From: Cyprinodon diabolis
Lineage: Eukaryota; Chordata; Actinopteri; Cyprinodontiformes; Cyprinodontidae
Assembly: GCA_030533445.1 (NCBI GenBank)
Contig: CM060064.1
Coordinates: 8,266,879 to 8,330,878 of the forward strand
DNA length: 64,000 bases
Reading direction: 5' to 3'
In this document: in pieces, positions 48,428 to 58,830 of the stretch
How the letters are laid out: each line of letters starts with the position of its first letter
Position numbering within the stretch: position 1 is the stretch's first letter
Program-made: the position numbers and the translations under genes
Notes under the pieces: model-generated
The model's database searches: none
The model's input: the letters and a program-made list of their open reading frames with translations, nothing else
What the model was told of the DNA's origin: nothing

Positions 48428-48806
48428 AGGGTTGAAACTAATGATTGTTCTGCAAATTGATTAATCTGTTGATTAATTTTTTGATGAATTGATTAATCAA
48501 TCAGATCACCCAAAGGTTCCTTAAAGTAGATTTTTTTACGAAATGACCCCAGGTGAAACAGAAACGTTTCCTCTTGAGGAGTTCTGGATGGAGAATATTG
48601 ACAGACTAAAAGTTTTTTTGTCTTAAATGCAAAATGTTTACATATTTTTTCATAGTCTTGGTATAATTCCTGCTCTAAGTGGGTCGTTTTATTGGCTAAA
48701 GGCACATTTTAGTGGCTCTATACTCCAGTTAATTATTAATCAATTACTAAATCAGTTGACGATTATTTAAATTATTGATAGATATGATTAATTGTTTTAG
48801 CCATAG
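48428..48806. mobile_element. hAT-derived MITE in the foldback spacer
   Basis: GGTTGAAACTAATGATTG at the left, GAGGAGTTCTGGATGGAGA inside, and a GATTAATTGTTTTAGCC right end match the element at 9420-9716. It lies in the spacer between the arms. Limits are approximate. Confidence 0.65.
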
Positions 48807-49475
48807 AAAAAAAATTATGAAATGGGCTACATAGAGTAACTACAGCCCAGATGTACAACTTGTATAGTGAAGTTAATATTTCAAAATGCTCAGTGTGAGT
48901 TCCTCTTATAGTTCCAGTGCTCATGTAAATACAATACATTTATTTGCCTTCTCTTTAATGTATTATTTTGCATGACACAGAGAGCATATTAGATAAAAAA
49001 ATAAGAGTGGGTTTTACCTGTTTACCTCGGCACAATTATATATCTTCAAAAGAAAACCCGTGATACGTCAACATATAACAGGCATATTTAGACTATATTT
49101 GGTTAAATAGGAATGTATTTACCTTCTGTCTTAGTGGCTGGTAAGTTTAAATGCAAACATTTTCAAAGTGGAAAAAAGTCCTAATTGCACATTTATCAGA
49201 GCCAGTGATGCTTCAAACATTGCTAAACAGCATCTAGTGAGTGTAGTGCTTATAAGATTTGTATTAATCTAGGAAGAAATGATGCTGTTCTCTTTAAACA
49301 CATCAAAGCCTGATGCTCACATTAAGCATAAAAAAAGAGTATGCATATTTTTGCAAAGGACCAATGACATTAGACCAATGAAACTGAAGACCAATGGTGT
49401 CCCTACCAAAGCTGAAATCAAACCTATGCCTTTGATATTCTCTCTTGCCTCTAACCAAGAATATAATCCATATAT

Positions 49476-49698
49476 GTAGCCCACTTCTCTGTTGTTTTTT
49501 ATCCATCGCCATTCATTCTGTCATGTAACAACTTTTTACATAGTGCTAATAAAATGATATTAAAGGGGCCACTTGTCTTCCAGAAAATGTGTCGGTCTGA
49601 CTTGTTTTCTGTATGTTTCCTGCATATCACTAACCTTTTCCCAAGCTCATAATGCTTTCTGCAGCCACGGAACAACTGCTGTTAAAATTAAATGTAAC
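49476..49698 (+). repeat. Secondary inverted repeat of the foldback, unit c
   Basis: Third copy, in the right arm, and the arm-to-arm counterpart of unit b. It keeps the longer GCTCATAATGC form found in unit b rather than in units a and d. Confidence 0.85.
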
Positions 49699-50169
49699 AT
49701 CTAAATAACGTAGTACCTGTTTTCTGGATACACCCCCAATGGAAGGTGCTGCACCCATACCTTGTCTCCTACTCCACAATGAAAATGTAATTAGACTCTT
49801 GCACATTTGGATCTTGTTCTAGTACACATAAGTAAAGGTATTGACTAGTGGTCAAAGGTAGTGGGAAATATATAATAGTTCATAATAAATAAAAAAGATA
49901 AAAGAATCCAGTATCCAGTTCTCTCTTGAAAAAGAGACACACCTTGCCTATATTGTTCCCCAGCTTTGGTGCAAACACCTGTTTGCTGCTCTGCCAGTAG
50001 CCTACTCGTTATATGGCGCCATCTGCAGACTGAAAGAACATTTATGTGACGTGGTTAATATATATATAATGTAGGAGACAGCGAACATGAGCTATGGGGA
50101 TCATCAAACCTCCACTGGCTCAACTAAGCAAGTTTTTTGTCATTGCACTAATAAGAAATGTTCCTGTTA

Positions 50170-50380
50170 ATTTAATTTTAACAGCAGTTGCTCCATGGCT
50201 GTAGAAAGCATTATGGGAAAAGGTTGGTGATATGCAGGAAAATATACAGAAAACAAGTCAGACCGACACATTTTCTGGAAGACAAGTGTCCCCTTTATTG
50301 TCATTTTATTAGTACAATATAAAAAGTTTTTACATGACAGAATGCATGGCGATGGATCAAAAACAGTGAAGAAGGCTACA
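50170..50380 (-). repeat. Secondary inverted repeat of the foldback, unit d
   Basis: Fourth copy, counterpart of unit a in the right arm. Units a and d share the same short indels, as expected if the whole arm was copied as a block. Confidence 0.85.
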
Positions 50381-50451
50381 TTTATGATTATATTCTCATA
50401 AATAAATAAATAAATAAATGGGCTTGGTTGTGGACAAGACAGAATATAAAG

Positions 50452-50547
50452 GGAAAAGTCGGACTGCCTCTGCCGGATTCGAACCTGCCACGAAGCAAAA
50501 GGTTTGCATTTAAGGGAGTCACCTAACCAACTACACCACCTGTTGGC
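50452..50547 (-). other. tRNA-like module in the right arm of the foldback
   Basis: On the minus strand a better-preserved A-box region (GTGTAGTTGGTTAGGTGA) is followed by the same B box GGTTCGAATCC. It mirrors the left-arm copy and also points towards the centre of the element. It resembles a tRNA head but has no clean cloverleaf. Confidence 0.58.
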
Positions 50548-50879
50548 AGTATTAGTTGGTGAAACATTCCTAGTAATACGTGTAAATAGAAAACATAAAT
50601 ACAAAACATTAGTTGGCGATGCATGTTGATGCAAGACGTTTTTACATGAAAATAGGCATGGAATGGATTCAAAATAACAGCAAAGTGTATGTAGTGGATA
50701 TATTCCTAACATTAAGGCTTCGTGAAACGGCAATGCAGTGAATTTTGGCAATGCTGCAACATTGAGCTCTGTGCAGAGTTTCCACAAAGCAGATCTGTGC
50801 TGAACTTTCTTGGTCTTGCTGCCTTGATCAGCGATTGGATGCAACCAGTTCAAATGCATTGGCTGTGGGAAAAGAAGGA

Positions 50880-51010
50880 AGGACATCATTATCATATTAG
50901 GAAAACGCGCGTTAAATACGCGCGTTGTGACCGACACAACACGCGTATTTAACGCGTGTTCTGACCGACACAACGCGCGTATTTAACGCGCGTCTTGCGG
51001 TACTATCATG
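50880..51010. repeat. Short palindromic minisatellite at the foldback's right end
   Basis: Words of the type AACGCGCGTATTTAACGCGC, themselves palindromic, alternate with TGTGACCGACACA or similar. The right arm has about three units while the left arm (45605-45660) has about one and a half, so copy number differs between the arms. Confidence 0.75.
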
Positions 51011-51768
51011 ACGCGCGTAAAAGGCGGCGCTTGTTGGTAAAAGACGGCGTAAAAAGCGGCGTAATCTCGGGAGAATGCGCATTTTTTTGCGGGTTAATTT
51101 CAATCTTAACGCGACAATTCAATGCGAATAGTGACCTTCTTGGCTTGCCATAGCTTAAAGCATAAACAGGAATATATCTTCCGACGGGGTTTTGGCGCGT
51201 GGATGCTGGCATTCTCCTTGCTTCTCTTTTTAGCTGGATCGGTCTGGAAAGGGGTGTGGCATGCCAGGGAGTGGAACAGTGCTGAAGCGCCGCAGAGTTG
51301 GATCAGTCAGTGGGTGCTCCAGGCCGATTACTCGCACCAGAAGCAGCATAACAACCCAACTTCCAGAATCTGATTTTTAAGGAAAATTCTTGAATTTTAG
51401 GTTTTATCAGGAGAAGAAAAGGACTGTTTTATCTTTGAGTCTTTGAGTTGTTTGCTCCCCCTTGTGTCAACGACTAAGTGTGGGGCCATACTGGCCACAA
51501 GTGCTACTTTTTTTTTTTTTTTTTTTACACCTCTTCTGTGTGCGGGTAAGGCGAGCGGCGATCAGTCAAGTTAGTAAAACAAAAAACACTTGAATAAGTG
51601 TTTTTACACTGGAATAAAATATTGTTCACAAGTCGGAAATCACGAGTCTCAGTCGAGTCTGAAGTCCTTCAAATGCAAGTCTAAGTCGAGTCTGAAGTCA
51701 TTAAATATGCGACTTAAGTGCGACTCGAGTACGAGTCACAAACTCGAGTCCCCATCTCTGCTATAAAG

Positions 51769-52199
51769 TAATAACATCCAGGTGTACACATTTCAAAGTG
51801 TAGCTAGCTTATTTATCAATGGACATTTTATAATATTCTTTAAGCAGTAATTATTTTGAGTGCAAACTACGAAGTAGGAACACATCATGGGTTTAGAGTG
51901 GTCTTCAATATCTACTCTAAACACATGTGAACTGAGAATGTGGGGGAAGGACCCTATTAACTGACTTTTGATTTTGTACAATGACAATTTCACTTCATGT
52001 GCCAGTGCTAACCCATAGTAATGTTCTTGTCAATTCAAACTCAACAGCTTTCATTACTCTCACAAGCACAAGGACTTTCATTCAACTCATTCCTAGTAAG
52101 TAGTTGCCTTGATGTCTCTGTGCTTACTGAGCAGTCATAACATTCCAGTCTAGTTTTAAATCTATTGATATTACAGAAAATGCTTCATAGCGCATTTAA
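51769..52199. other. Intergenic DNA, nothing recognised
   Basis: Unique-looking AT-rich sequence without a supported feature. Confidence 0.4.
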
Positions 52200-52450
52200 T
52201 ATATTTAAGAAATATTCAGTACGGATATTTCTAGATCTTAGTGGAGTTTTCGATAGACAACAGAAACACAACAATTTGCCATTAGCTACGCTGATGACAC
52301 ACAACTCTAAATTGGTGTGACTTTTAATTTCTGAAGAAAAAGAGACTTTAAGCTAAATGGAAGATATTAAGTCACCTCTGGCCGAACATTTTCTTTAGCT
52401 TCATCTGGACAAATGTTTTAGAATTTGACACTGTTGTCCAGAGAAAGACA
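52200..52450 (+). mobile_element. Decayed LINE reverse-transcriptase fragment
   Basis: GCTACGCTGATGACACACAA reads YADDTQ, the reverse-transcriptase catalytic motif of L2/CR1-clade LINEs. Further on, a frame containing LQLHLDKC and EFDTVV resembles the usual downstream LNxxKTE-like segment. Stops and shifts break the frame throughout. It is a dead remnant. Confidence 0.6.
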
Positions 52451-52540
52451 ATCAACCCTGAAGGGTAAACAAAACTACATTTTTCCAGATTTACACATGT
52501 TTTTTCTCACAAATAGCTGTTTTACTGATAATTTGAGTTT

Positions 52541-52634
52541 TTTTCCCAGAAACATATGACATTTGGTCCCTCTCTAAATAAGTAATTTACTTATTTAGAG
52601 AGGGACCAAATGTCATATGTTTCTTGGGAAAAAT
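52541..52634. repeat. Near-perfect 94-bp palindrome (hairpin)
   Basis: The left arm 52541-52586 is the reverse complement of 52588-52634 apart from one extra T in the right arm. The arms are separated by a single base, T at 52587. The core reads AATAAGTAATTTACTTATT. It is neither a microsatellite nor an obvious transposon end. Confidence 0.95.
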
Positions 52635-53144
52635 GCATTTATTTTGAGTAGATTCTACTCAAGACTTTAGACAAATGCCTATTGAATGTAAATAAAACAA
52701 CTGGTATTTAGTCTCAGTTATCATGTTATATCCAAATTTAAAATTTCTGTTATGAGTAACAGTCGTAAGTTCAACTGGAAAACTCTTACCTGTCTTCTTT
52801 GTTTTCCCCTGATCCAGTCTATTGACACAGGTCCAAGCCCTCAGCTCAGCCAATCGTTGAAGACTATGCACCCTTCTTCTTCAGCTCATTTAACCACTTT
52901 AACCAACAGATATATAAAAAAGGAGAACAGGCCTGTACAAAAATCATTATACCCTTAACTTAATATTTTTTTGCACAACCTTTTGAGTCAATCAATGCAA
53001 TCAAATGATTCCTTTAACTGTTGTAGACTTTTTTTTTTTACTACTAATGAGCAAACTGCTCCAGTAAAAAGTAGGGATCATCTGTCAGAACAGTCAGTTA
53101 ACTGCGTTCACTAGAAAGTCCACTATATAGTTCCCGCTCTATAT
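52635..53144. other. Intergenic DNA, one possible element scrap
   Basis: TGTACAAAAATCATTATACC at about 52932 resembles phrases found in common fish repeats, but no boundaries were found. The rest is unique-looking. Confidence 0.35.
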
Positions 53145-53149
53145 AGTGA

Positions 53150-54117
53150 TGTCATGATCTGGCCTGTTTGCTCCTCCTTAATTACTAATTCCTTTCACCT
53201 GTTGTTTTCCCTCCCTGCCTCAATTATAATTTATTCCTCTCACCTGTTTCCTCTGGTTTATATTCAGTTCAGCCTGAGCATTCAGTGCAAGATCATTACT
53301 TGTTTTTCTGTTAGTCTGTCCGTTCAGATTTTGATTTCATGGTTCATGTCCTGGATCCTGGTGGCCAGTGGAAAGAGGGTTTTTGTGTTAGTCTCGTCTC
53401 CTGATCGTCCACTGTTCCTCCCCCGCGGAGTCCTCTGGATTTTTGGCTCAATATGTGGGGAGGTTCAGTTTTGATCCAAGTAAGCCTGGCTCCAGGGAGG
53501 AGACCACTTTAAAGGTCCTGCATCAAGTTCTGGTTCCACGTCCTGTTTCGGCTACCCTCTTCCACTGAGCCTGCTCAGCTGCACCTGATCCTGTATGCTC
53601 CTGTGCGTGACCACCTGGTCACGCTATCGGACCATGTCAGACTCTGAACCTGTCCCGGAGCTCTGTTATTGCCTGGAAGCCTGGATCTTGCCGCCTGTTC
53701 TGTTCCTGCCTGTTCTGCAACCTGTTCTGTCCGTTCCTGCCTGATCTGTATCCCTGATCAGGATCGGCTTCCTGCAACTCCTCTGGAGCTGCAGCACCGG
53801 GGACACTCTGGGTGACGCGAGCTGCGTCAGCTGTCAGCCCATTGGCTGGATTGCACCCCTCTCAAGGGGTATGGACTGAACTGCTAAACCAGGTAAGTTA
53901 CTCACTGAGAACATCATCTTCAGTCAGATGATCGTGGTCAATTACCTGTGTTTCTCCCTTAGAGTGTCTGAGATTGGGCGGTGCCCCGCCCCTCTCCTGC
54001 AGTGTCCGTGAGCCTCAGCTCCACTTCAGTTTTTGTTTTATTTTAATAAACTTTTTGAACTTTCCTACTGACTGTCTCTCCTTGAATATTGGGTCTATCT
54101 GTCCTCGGTTCATGACA
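53150..54117 (+). mobile_element. Solo LTR (968 bp) of an LTR retrotransposon
   Basis: It begins TGTCATGATCTGG and ends CGGTTCATGACA, with inverted TGTCATGA/TTCATGACA termini. An exact 5-bp duplication AGTGA is at 53145-53149 and 54118-54122. A poly-A signal AATAAA at 54045-54050 near the 3' end supports the plus orientation. There is no internal gag-pol. The 5-bp duplication and termini fit Ty3/gypsy-type elements. A recombination between two LTRs would leave exactly this. Confidence 0.9.
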
Positions 54118-54122
54118 AGTGA

Positions 54123-55242
54123 TTGACGGATTTAGGTGTTAGGGTGGACTTTCAGAAACAGCCAAAGAGTCATAAAACCACAAAATTGCTTTCTCTACCA
54201 TATAGTCAAAGAAGGTGTGTTAACAGTGCTGGGGAGCACAATGGGTCATCAAACTCATAAAATTGCCGCTCCAATTATACAAAGAGGGAACTTGTAGGGC
54301 TAATAATGCAGGGACATACAATGAGTTGTAAAACGCATAAATGACACCCTACACCACGTGACCCCAATGATGGCATCAAAAAGGCCTCATCATGCTAGCA
54401 AGTCACTTTTAGCACTTCAGGGCAACAGAACGAGAAGACAAAACTAAAGATAATTCAGTCGCAGACAGTCACACCTTCATTCTTGACACTAGAATTTGTT
54501 TAGAAATCTTTCATATGAACCATCAGCTTTAAAATCAACAATCTCAATTAAATACATGCAAAAACCTAAATAACTGCACTGACCCAAGCTATAGAACCTT
54601 AATTGCGCATGGTTCCGATCCAGTCCACAAACCATTCCATTTCCAAAGCCGGGTCAGCTCTCGGGAGATTTGAATCTGTCTGATGTAAGCAACAAGGGAA
54701 TCTGATAGGCTTTAATTGATTTGTTAACTTACAGCGATGTCAGGAACCCTAATTGGTGCACTGCAGAGCTGGCTCCTCACAGCAGGGGTGGTCCTGTTTT
54801 CAACAGTTCTGGTCGACCAAGGGTGGCCACAACTGTTTTCTCGTCCGCTTCACAAGAAGCATGAATCGCGATGGGTACACTGCAATGAGACGTTCTGAAT
54901 CACAGGAGAAAAAGGCTCAATTTCCTTGCGAACTGACTTCAAAGGACTACAAGGGACTTCACGTGAAGACAGTCTCTCCCTTCCAGGCTGAAGGCCAAAG
55001 CGGCATGACGGAAGTCTGGCTCGCCTGCATCACAGTTCTGCAGGAGCTGGTTCGTCTCACAGACATGATGTCTTAGGGTTTGGTCTGATTACATCATTGC
55101 CATTTGAACTTGCTGTTTCTTGTTGCTTGCAGATGTTGCTGCTAAGTTGATAGATGTGTGAGTAAACATTGTTAATGATATAGAGACTAGTCATAGTCAT
55201 AGCAATGACAATTTTACTCTTTACTAAGTCTAAGTACAAAAG
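54123..55242. other. Intergenic DNA with an unrecognised plus-strand frame
   Basis: A plus-strand frame at 54753-55076 starts at TTG. Its later part, from the ATG at 54884 (MRRSESQEKKAQF to LVRLTDMMS, stop at 55074-55076), has protein-like composition but no domain I can name. No splice sites or promoter support it. The remainder is unique-looking. Confidence 0.3.
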
Positions 55243-55592
55243 ATGGATGGATGGATGGATGAATGGATCCCTGTCCTGCAAACTCAGGAAGCCTGGGTTT
55301 GTATCCCAGCTGGGGGGGAATGGGCTGCCAGTGTGGGTCCTTAGGCAAGACCCTTCCACTAATGAGCGGCAGCCTAGAGGTTAGAGCATTGCGCTTGGAA
55401 TCCTGAGGTGCTGAGTTTAAGCCCCACTACCACGGACTGCCACCCTGGGTTTCTGAGCAAGACTCTTAACCCCCACACTGCTCCCTGGGGGCCACACATG
55501 GCAGTCCACTGCTCCCCAAGGGGATGGGTTAAATGCTGAGTTAATTTTTTTTTGCTCTGTACTTGTGGCAGCGTAATGACAATTAAAAATGT
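55243..55592 (+). mobile_element. Two tRNA-derived SINE copies in tandem, after a GGAT repeat
   Basis: A (GGAT)n run at 55243-55265 leads into a truncated tRNA-headed copy (B-box-like GGGTTTGTATCCCAGC; 55266-55358). A fuller copy of the 2113-2335 family follows (55362-55592), with GCAGCCTAGAGGTTAGAGC and CTCCCCAAGGGGATGGG. Confidence 0.75.
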
Positions 55593-57128
55593 TGGGAATA
55601 GAATAAAAAGAGTTGGACTCTATTCAATAGTCTCTCTATGGTAGTTCTGTAATATTGCCAGCACATGGCTCCATGTCTGTTTATGTCTGCTTATTTTGCG
55701 CGGTGCTGGAATTTTATTTAGGCTCAAAAATAGAGCATCTAAACACTATGAAGACGGAAAATTGGTGTATATAACTTTCTGCTTTTTGGTCTTTTTTGAA
55801 AAGCCATGTAATATAACCACTCACCTTTAAATGTCCTGAACAACCAAAATGACTCTTGTTTATTTCTTCCCGGTGAGAGTTATTTTGTTTGTGAATCTGA
55901 AAGTTTTGGGTTGGGAAAATGACTTTTTTTCTTTTTCAGTATTAGTGGCAGGTTATGCCGTGTGCTTCTCTACAACTAGATCTGCTTTTAGGAAACCTAT
56001 ACTTTCACCTTACCTCGTCTTACCCTTGAGTGGATCTCAGGAAACAAATTCCCTGAAACTTCTTGAAGCATACCACTTTATTCTTAAATCCGAGATAGCT
56101 TTCCAGTTCACTTGCAGATTAAGGCAGCCTTTCAGGCAGCATACCTGTTGCTCGAGCCTTGATTTTGCTTTTTGATCAGGAGGCTTTTTGACAAAAGAGG
56201 AAAAGGAGAAGCCGAAGGAGAGGGAAAGGCAAGAGAAAAGATCCTTATCGAATGCTCTCCACTGGACAATGAGTCTCCCCCACCATTCAAATGTATCTGC
56301 AGAATGCTTGAGTGATTCATTACAGCAGATTCTGAAGTGTGACAATGGACCTCAGAAATGAGTGATGGTATCTTTTTGCTGATTTCATTTCCCTGATCCT
56401 CCTTATCCTCCTGGCCTGTGTACCTCTATTAATTAGAAAGTAGGGATTTCCACTCATCAAGTGATGGGTTTCATGCTCTGCTCTGTCACAAATCTCCTAC
56501 TCATGCTATCTTTCTGCACCCGACTGAAGGCTGCTTTGGAACTTACATACTACGTCCCGCCTTCAATCTCCAAAGCAAGCCAAGGTGGCTTTGGCGATTC
56601 ATAAATATTTATAAACCGATTAGGAAAGAATAATAAAGTTATAAGACAGTGACTGGTTACCCTTGAAGAGTACCATGAATGACTTCTTATAAGAGGATCT
56701 GGTTAAATAGACTGCCTTGCAAAAGTAAAGGGACTTTTTCATGTTTTCTAAAATATAAACGTTTAAAATGTTAAATGGATTGAAAGTAACAAGCATTTTT
56801 TTTTGCCAACAAAAATAGAGAAAATGGAATATATTTATATTCAGTCACTATACCTCTCATATGGTGACTGTGTCTAAAGTGTGGCTCATAGGCCATTTCT
56901 GGCCCCCGAACTGATTTTGTGTGAACTACAATTTAGAAACGATACAGAATATTTCAACCAGCATGGTTGGTCACTAAATTTTAATATTATTAACAATAAA
57001 TTAAACTCCTCGCAAAGATAAATGCCAGGAACAACAGATAAGATTTTTTTTTTAAATTTTTAAAGTCATTGTAAACAGGCTCACATCTAGAGAGGGAAGT
57101 TTACGTTGCCAACTGGAGGCCCTTAGAC
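55593..57128. other. Intergenic DNA, partly conserved-looking
   Basis: The stretch 56350-56690 is balanced and repeat-free. TGCCTTGCAAAAGTAAAGG at 56714 and AAGTGTGGCTCATAGGCCA at 56877 are scraps of common fish repeats. The frames of about 100 codons at 55849-56345 overlap on both strands and lack motifs. Confidence 0.35.
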
Positions 57129-57572
57129 CAGGGATCTTCAACGTTTTCCAGGCCAAGGACCCCCAAACTGATGGTGAGATGGAGCAGTGACCCCCTAATT
57201 ATATATAGTATGAAACTGTGTTATATCAAACTGGTCTATAGTCACTCTATTACCGATGGAGTCATGTAACGAAAATAATTTCACCCTGGGATTATTAAAG
57301 TATTTCTGATTCTGATTCCTGGTTGATGGGACAGGTGTTGCGAATGAAACAGTGCCCAGCTTGAAAGAGCTCTTGTGTGTCGCTGAATGTGTGCATTGAT
57401 GACTGAAAGACATCTTCTGCCTCCATGTATCTGTTTGCTACCATGATTTGATTTCATGTTAATGTGGATTTAAAGACATTTCAATTAGTGGAAAAAATTG
57501 CAGAGGGGAATATAAAAAATGTTTAATCAACCCCTAGGGGTCGTGGACCCGTGTTGAAGACCTCCCCCCTTG
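57129..57572. mobile_element. hAT-like element containing a LINE-type tail
   Basis: The left end CAGGGATCTTCAACGTTTTC and right end GTGTTGAAGACCTCC are an inverted pair. The central ATTTCACCCTGGGATTATTA and following TTCTGATTCTGATTC resemble the 3' tail of another retroelement. No target duplication was seen, so the outer limits are tentative. Confidence 0.55.
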
Positions 57573-58549
57573 AGGGTTAAGGAGCCAATAGCTTTAAGCC
57601 AAAACCGACAGCTAGGGGTTAATCAAAAGGTGACCTTGCCAAATTTAAATCTACTTCTAAGCAGTTTTTTAACTAAGATAAATGTAGTGTTTTCAGAGAA
57701 AAATAAGCCATATTTCCATCCAAATGTCATGCAAATTTAAGTTAACTTTTAAGAAAATGCCAATTATTTCCATCCTGCAAATCAGGCAAAGCAGTAATAT
57801 TAAAGAGTGATGCCATTATATGTTACACTAGCCGGAAATAAAAAGAACACTTCTAATTCAATATTTCAAAATTTGCATAAAAAATTGTAAGTAGAAGGAC
57901 GGCTAGTATAAAATTTTACTATATTTTTCCACGAGTCCAAAATAATTTATAAAATTTCTTTTAACACATTATTCTATAAATCCTGATTAATTTAAGCAGT
58001 TAGTTAAATTTCAAAAATCACTTAAAACATGAAAACCTGGATGACTGGAATTTTAGAGCTATTACATTCACATAAGACAAAAGTGGTCATTATTGGACAA
58101 GAGTTGCTCTTAGTGAAAGTTTAAAAAAACGTGGTAAATTCCTCATTAAACAAAAATGTAAAAAATGAATAATAATAAAATATGATTGTGCTGCTCCCCT
58201 AAACGTGATGTAATCGTCTAACATACCTGTAAATATTCTTGGTTTTCTTTCAGCTTCAAAGCAGAGTTAAGTAATAAAAGCATATCTGCAGCTTTAATTG
58301 CTTGGTGACTCGGAATTTCACATACTATTAAAGGAATTTCTGTGTTATTTCTAGAATAGTTTTATACATTCATTATAATTTTGAAAATGTGTTATTTGTT
58401 TTTAAAAGTAATGGGTAAAAATAACAAACAACAAAGTTCACTTTGAGTTTTACAGTAAAAACTGTTCCTTTACCTAAAACCTAAATTAGTGACAAACTAC
58501 AATAAAGAAGTTTAAATTTCAACAACAGCATACAGAATTACTGTCTCAC
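57573..58549. other. AT-rich intergenic DNA, nothing recognised
   Basis: No gene, RNA or clear element end. Confidence 0.4.
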
Positions 58550-58830
58550 TTGCCTGCAGCATGTAAAGTAAGTCATTTTTGCTTATAACTAATTTATTTC
58601 CCCCTGATTTAAGCAGGTAAGGAATAATTTTCCAATAAAAAAAGATGATTTATATTTATAATAGAAAAATCTTTTTTTAAAGTGCATGATATCCAATAAG
58701 CCTAAAATACTTATCCCATTGGAAGATCATTGTATTTCATTCATATTTTATTTTTCAAAGTAAGAGCAAACATATTTATTTCAAGAATTTTGTACATATT
58801 TTTGGATCATTTTCCCAGTATATGCTAACC
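58550..58830. mobile_element. Decayed MITE of the 33205-33487 family
   Basis: The right-hand TTTTTGGATCATTTTCCCAG matches the end of 33205-33487. Internal CAATAAGCCTAAAATACTTA and CCATTGGAAGATCAT stretches correspond to its body. The left end is eroded. Confidence 0.5.

Larger units (their letters stand above)
45451..51152. mobile_element. Foldback element: 2.1-kb inverted arms around a 1.4-kb spacer
   Basis: The left arm (45451-47582) and right arm (49001-51152) are inverted copies with high similarity by eye. The outer ends are TATGGCAAGCCAAGAAGGTC in inverted orientation, flanked by an exact 6-bp duplication GCTTAA (45445-45450 and 51153-51158). The spacer (47583-49000) holds a separate MITE at 48428-48806. 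Each arm contains its own smaller inverted repeat and a tRNA-like module. No transposase domain is recognisable. A 6-bp duplication is rare among fish DNA transposons; Polinton and Dada elements make about that size, but the TATGG terminus fits neither clearly. The family is unassigned. Confidence 0.88.
43900..51760. mobile_element. hAT element split by a later 5.7-kb insertion
   Basis: The outer ends are CAGACATGTTCAC at 43900 and CCCCATCTCTG at 51750-51760, flanked by an exact 8-bp duplication CTATAAAG (43892-43899 and 51761-51768). Subterminal AAGTC/GAGTC words recur at both ends, as in other fish hAT elements. Without the inserted foldback the element is about 2.15 kb and shows no intact transposase. 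A short minus-oriented L2 tail lies at about 44517-44560. Near 45275 a TATA-like ACATAAAAGG word and a GTAAGT donor at 45427 precede the insertion. Confidence 0.78.

Noticed and set aside
50452..50547. A functional tRNA gene
   Set aside because: The A and B boxes look good, but the acceptor stem does not pair and the T stem has a mismatch. It is kept only as a tRNA-like module.
50167..50973. 268-codon minus-strand open frame, the longest in the window
   Set aside because: It lies in the right arm of the foldback. The left-arm counterpart breaks after about 99 codons, the frame crosses the tRNA-like module and an ATTT repeat that reads FIYLFIY, and no domain is recognisable. The 99-residue section shared by both arms keeps some doubt open.
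45451..51152. Polinton/Maverick or Dada transposon
   Set aside because: The 6-bp duplication fits in size, but no Polinton genes (protein-primed polymerase, retroviral-type integrase, packaging ATPase) or Dada transposase are visible, and the termini start TATGG rather than the AG typical of Polintons.
52200..52450. A usable LINE reverse transcriptase
   Set aside because: Only the YADD region and a short downstream stretch are recognisable; stops and frameshifts break it.
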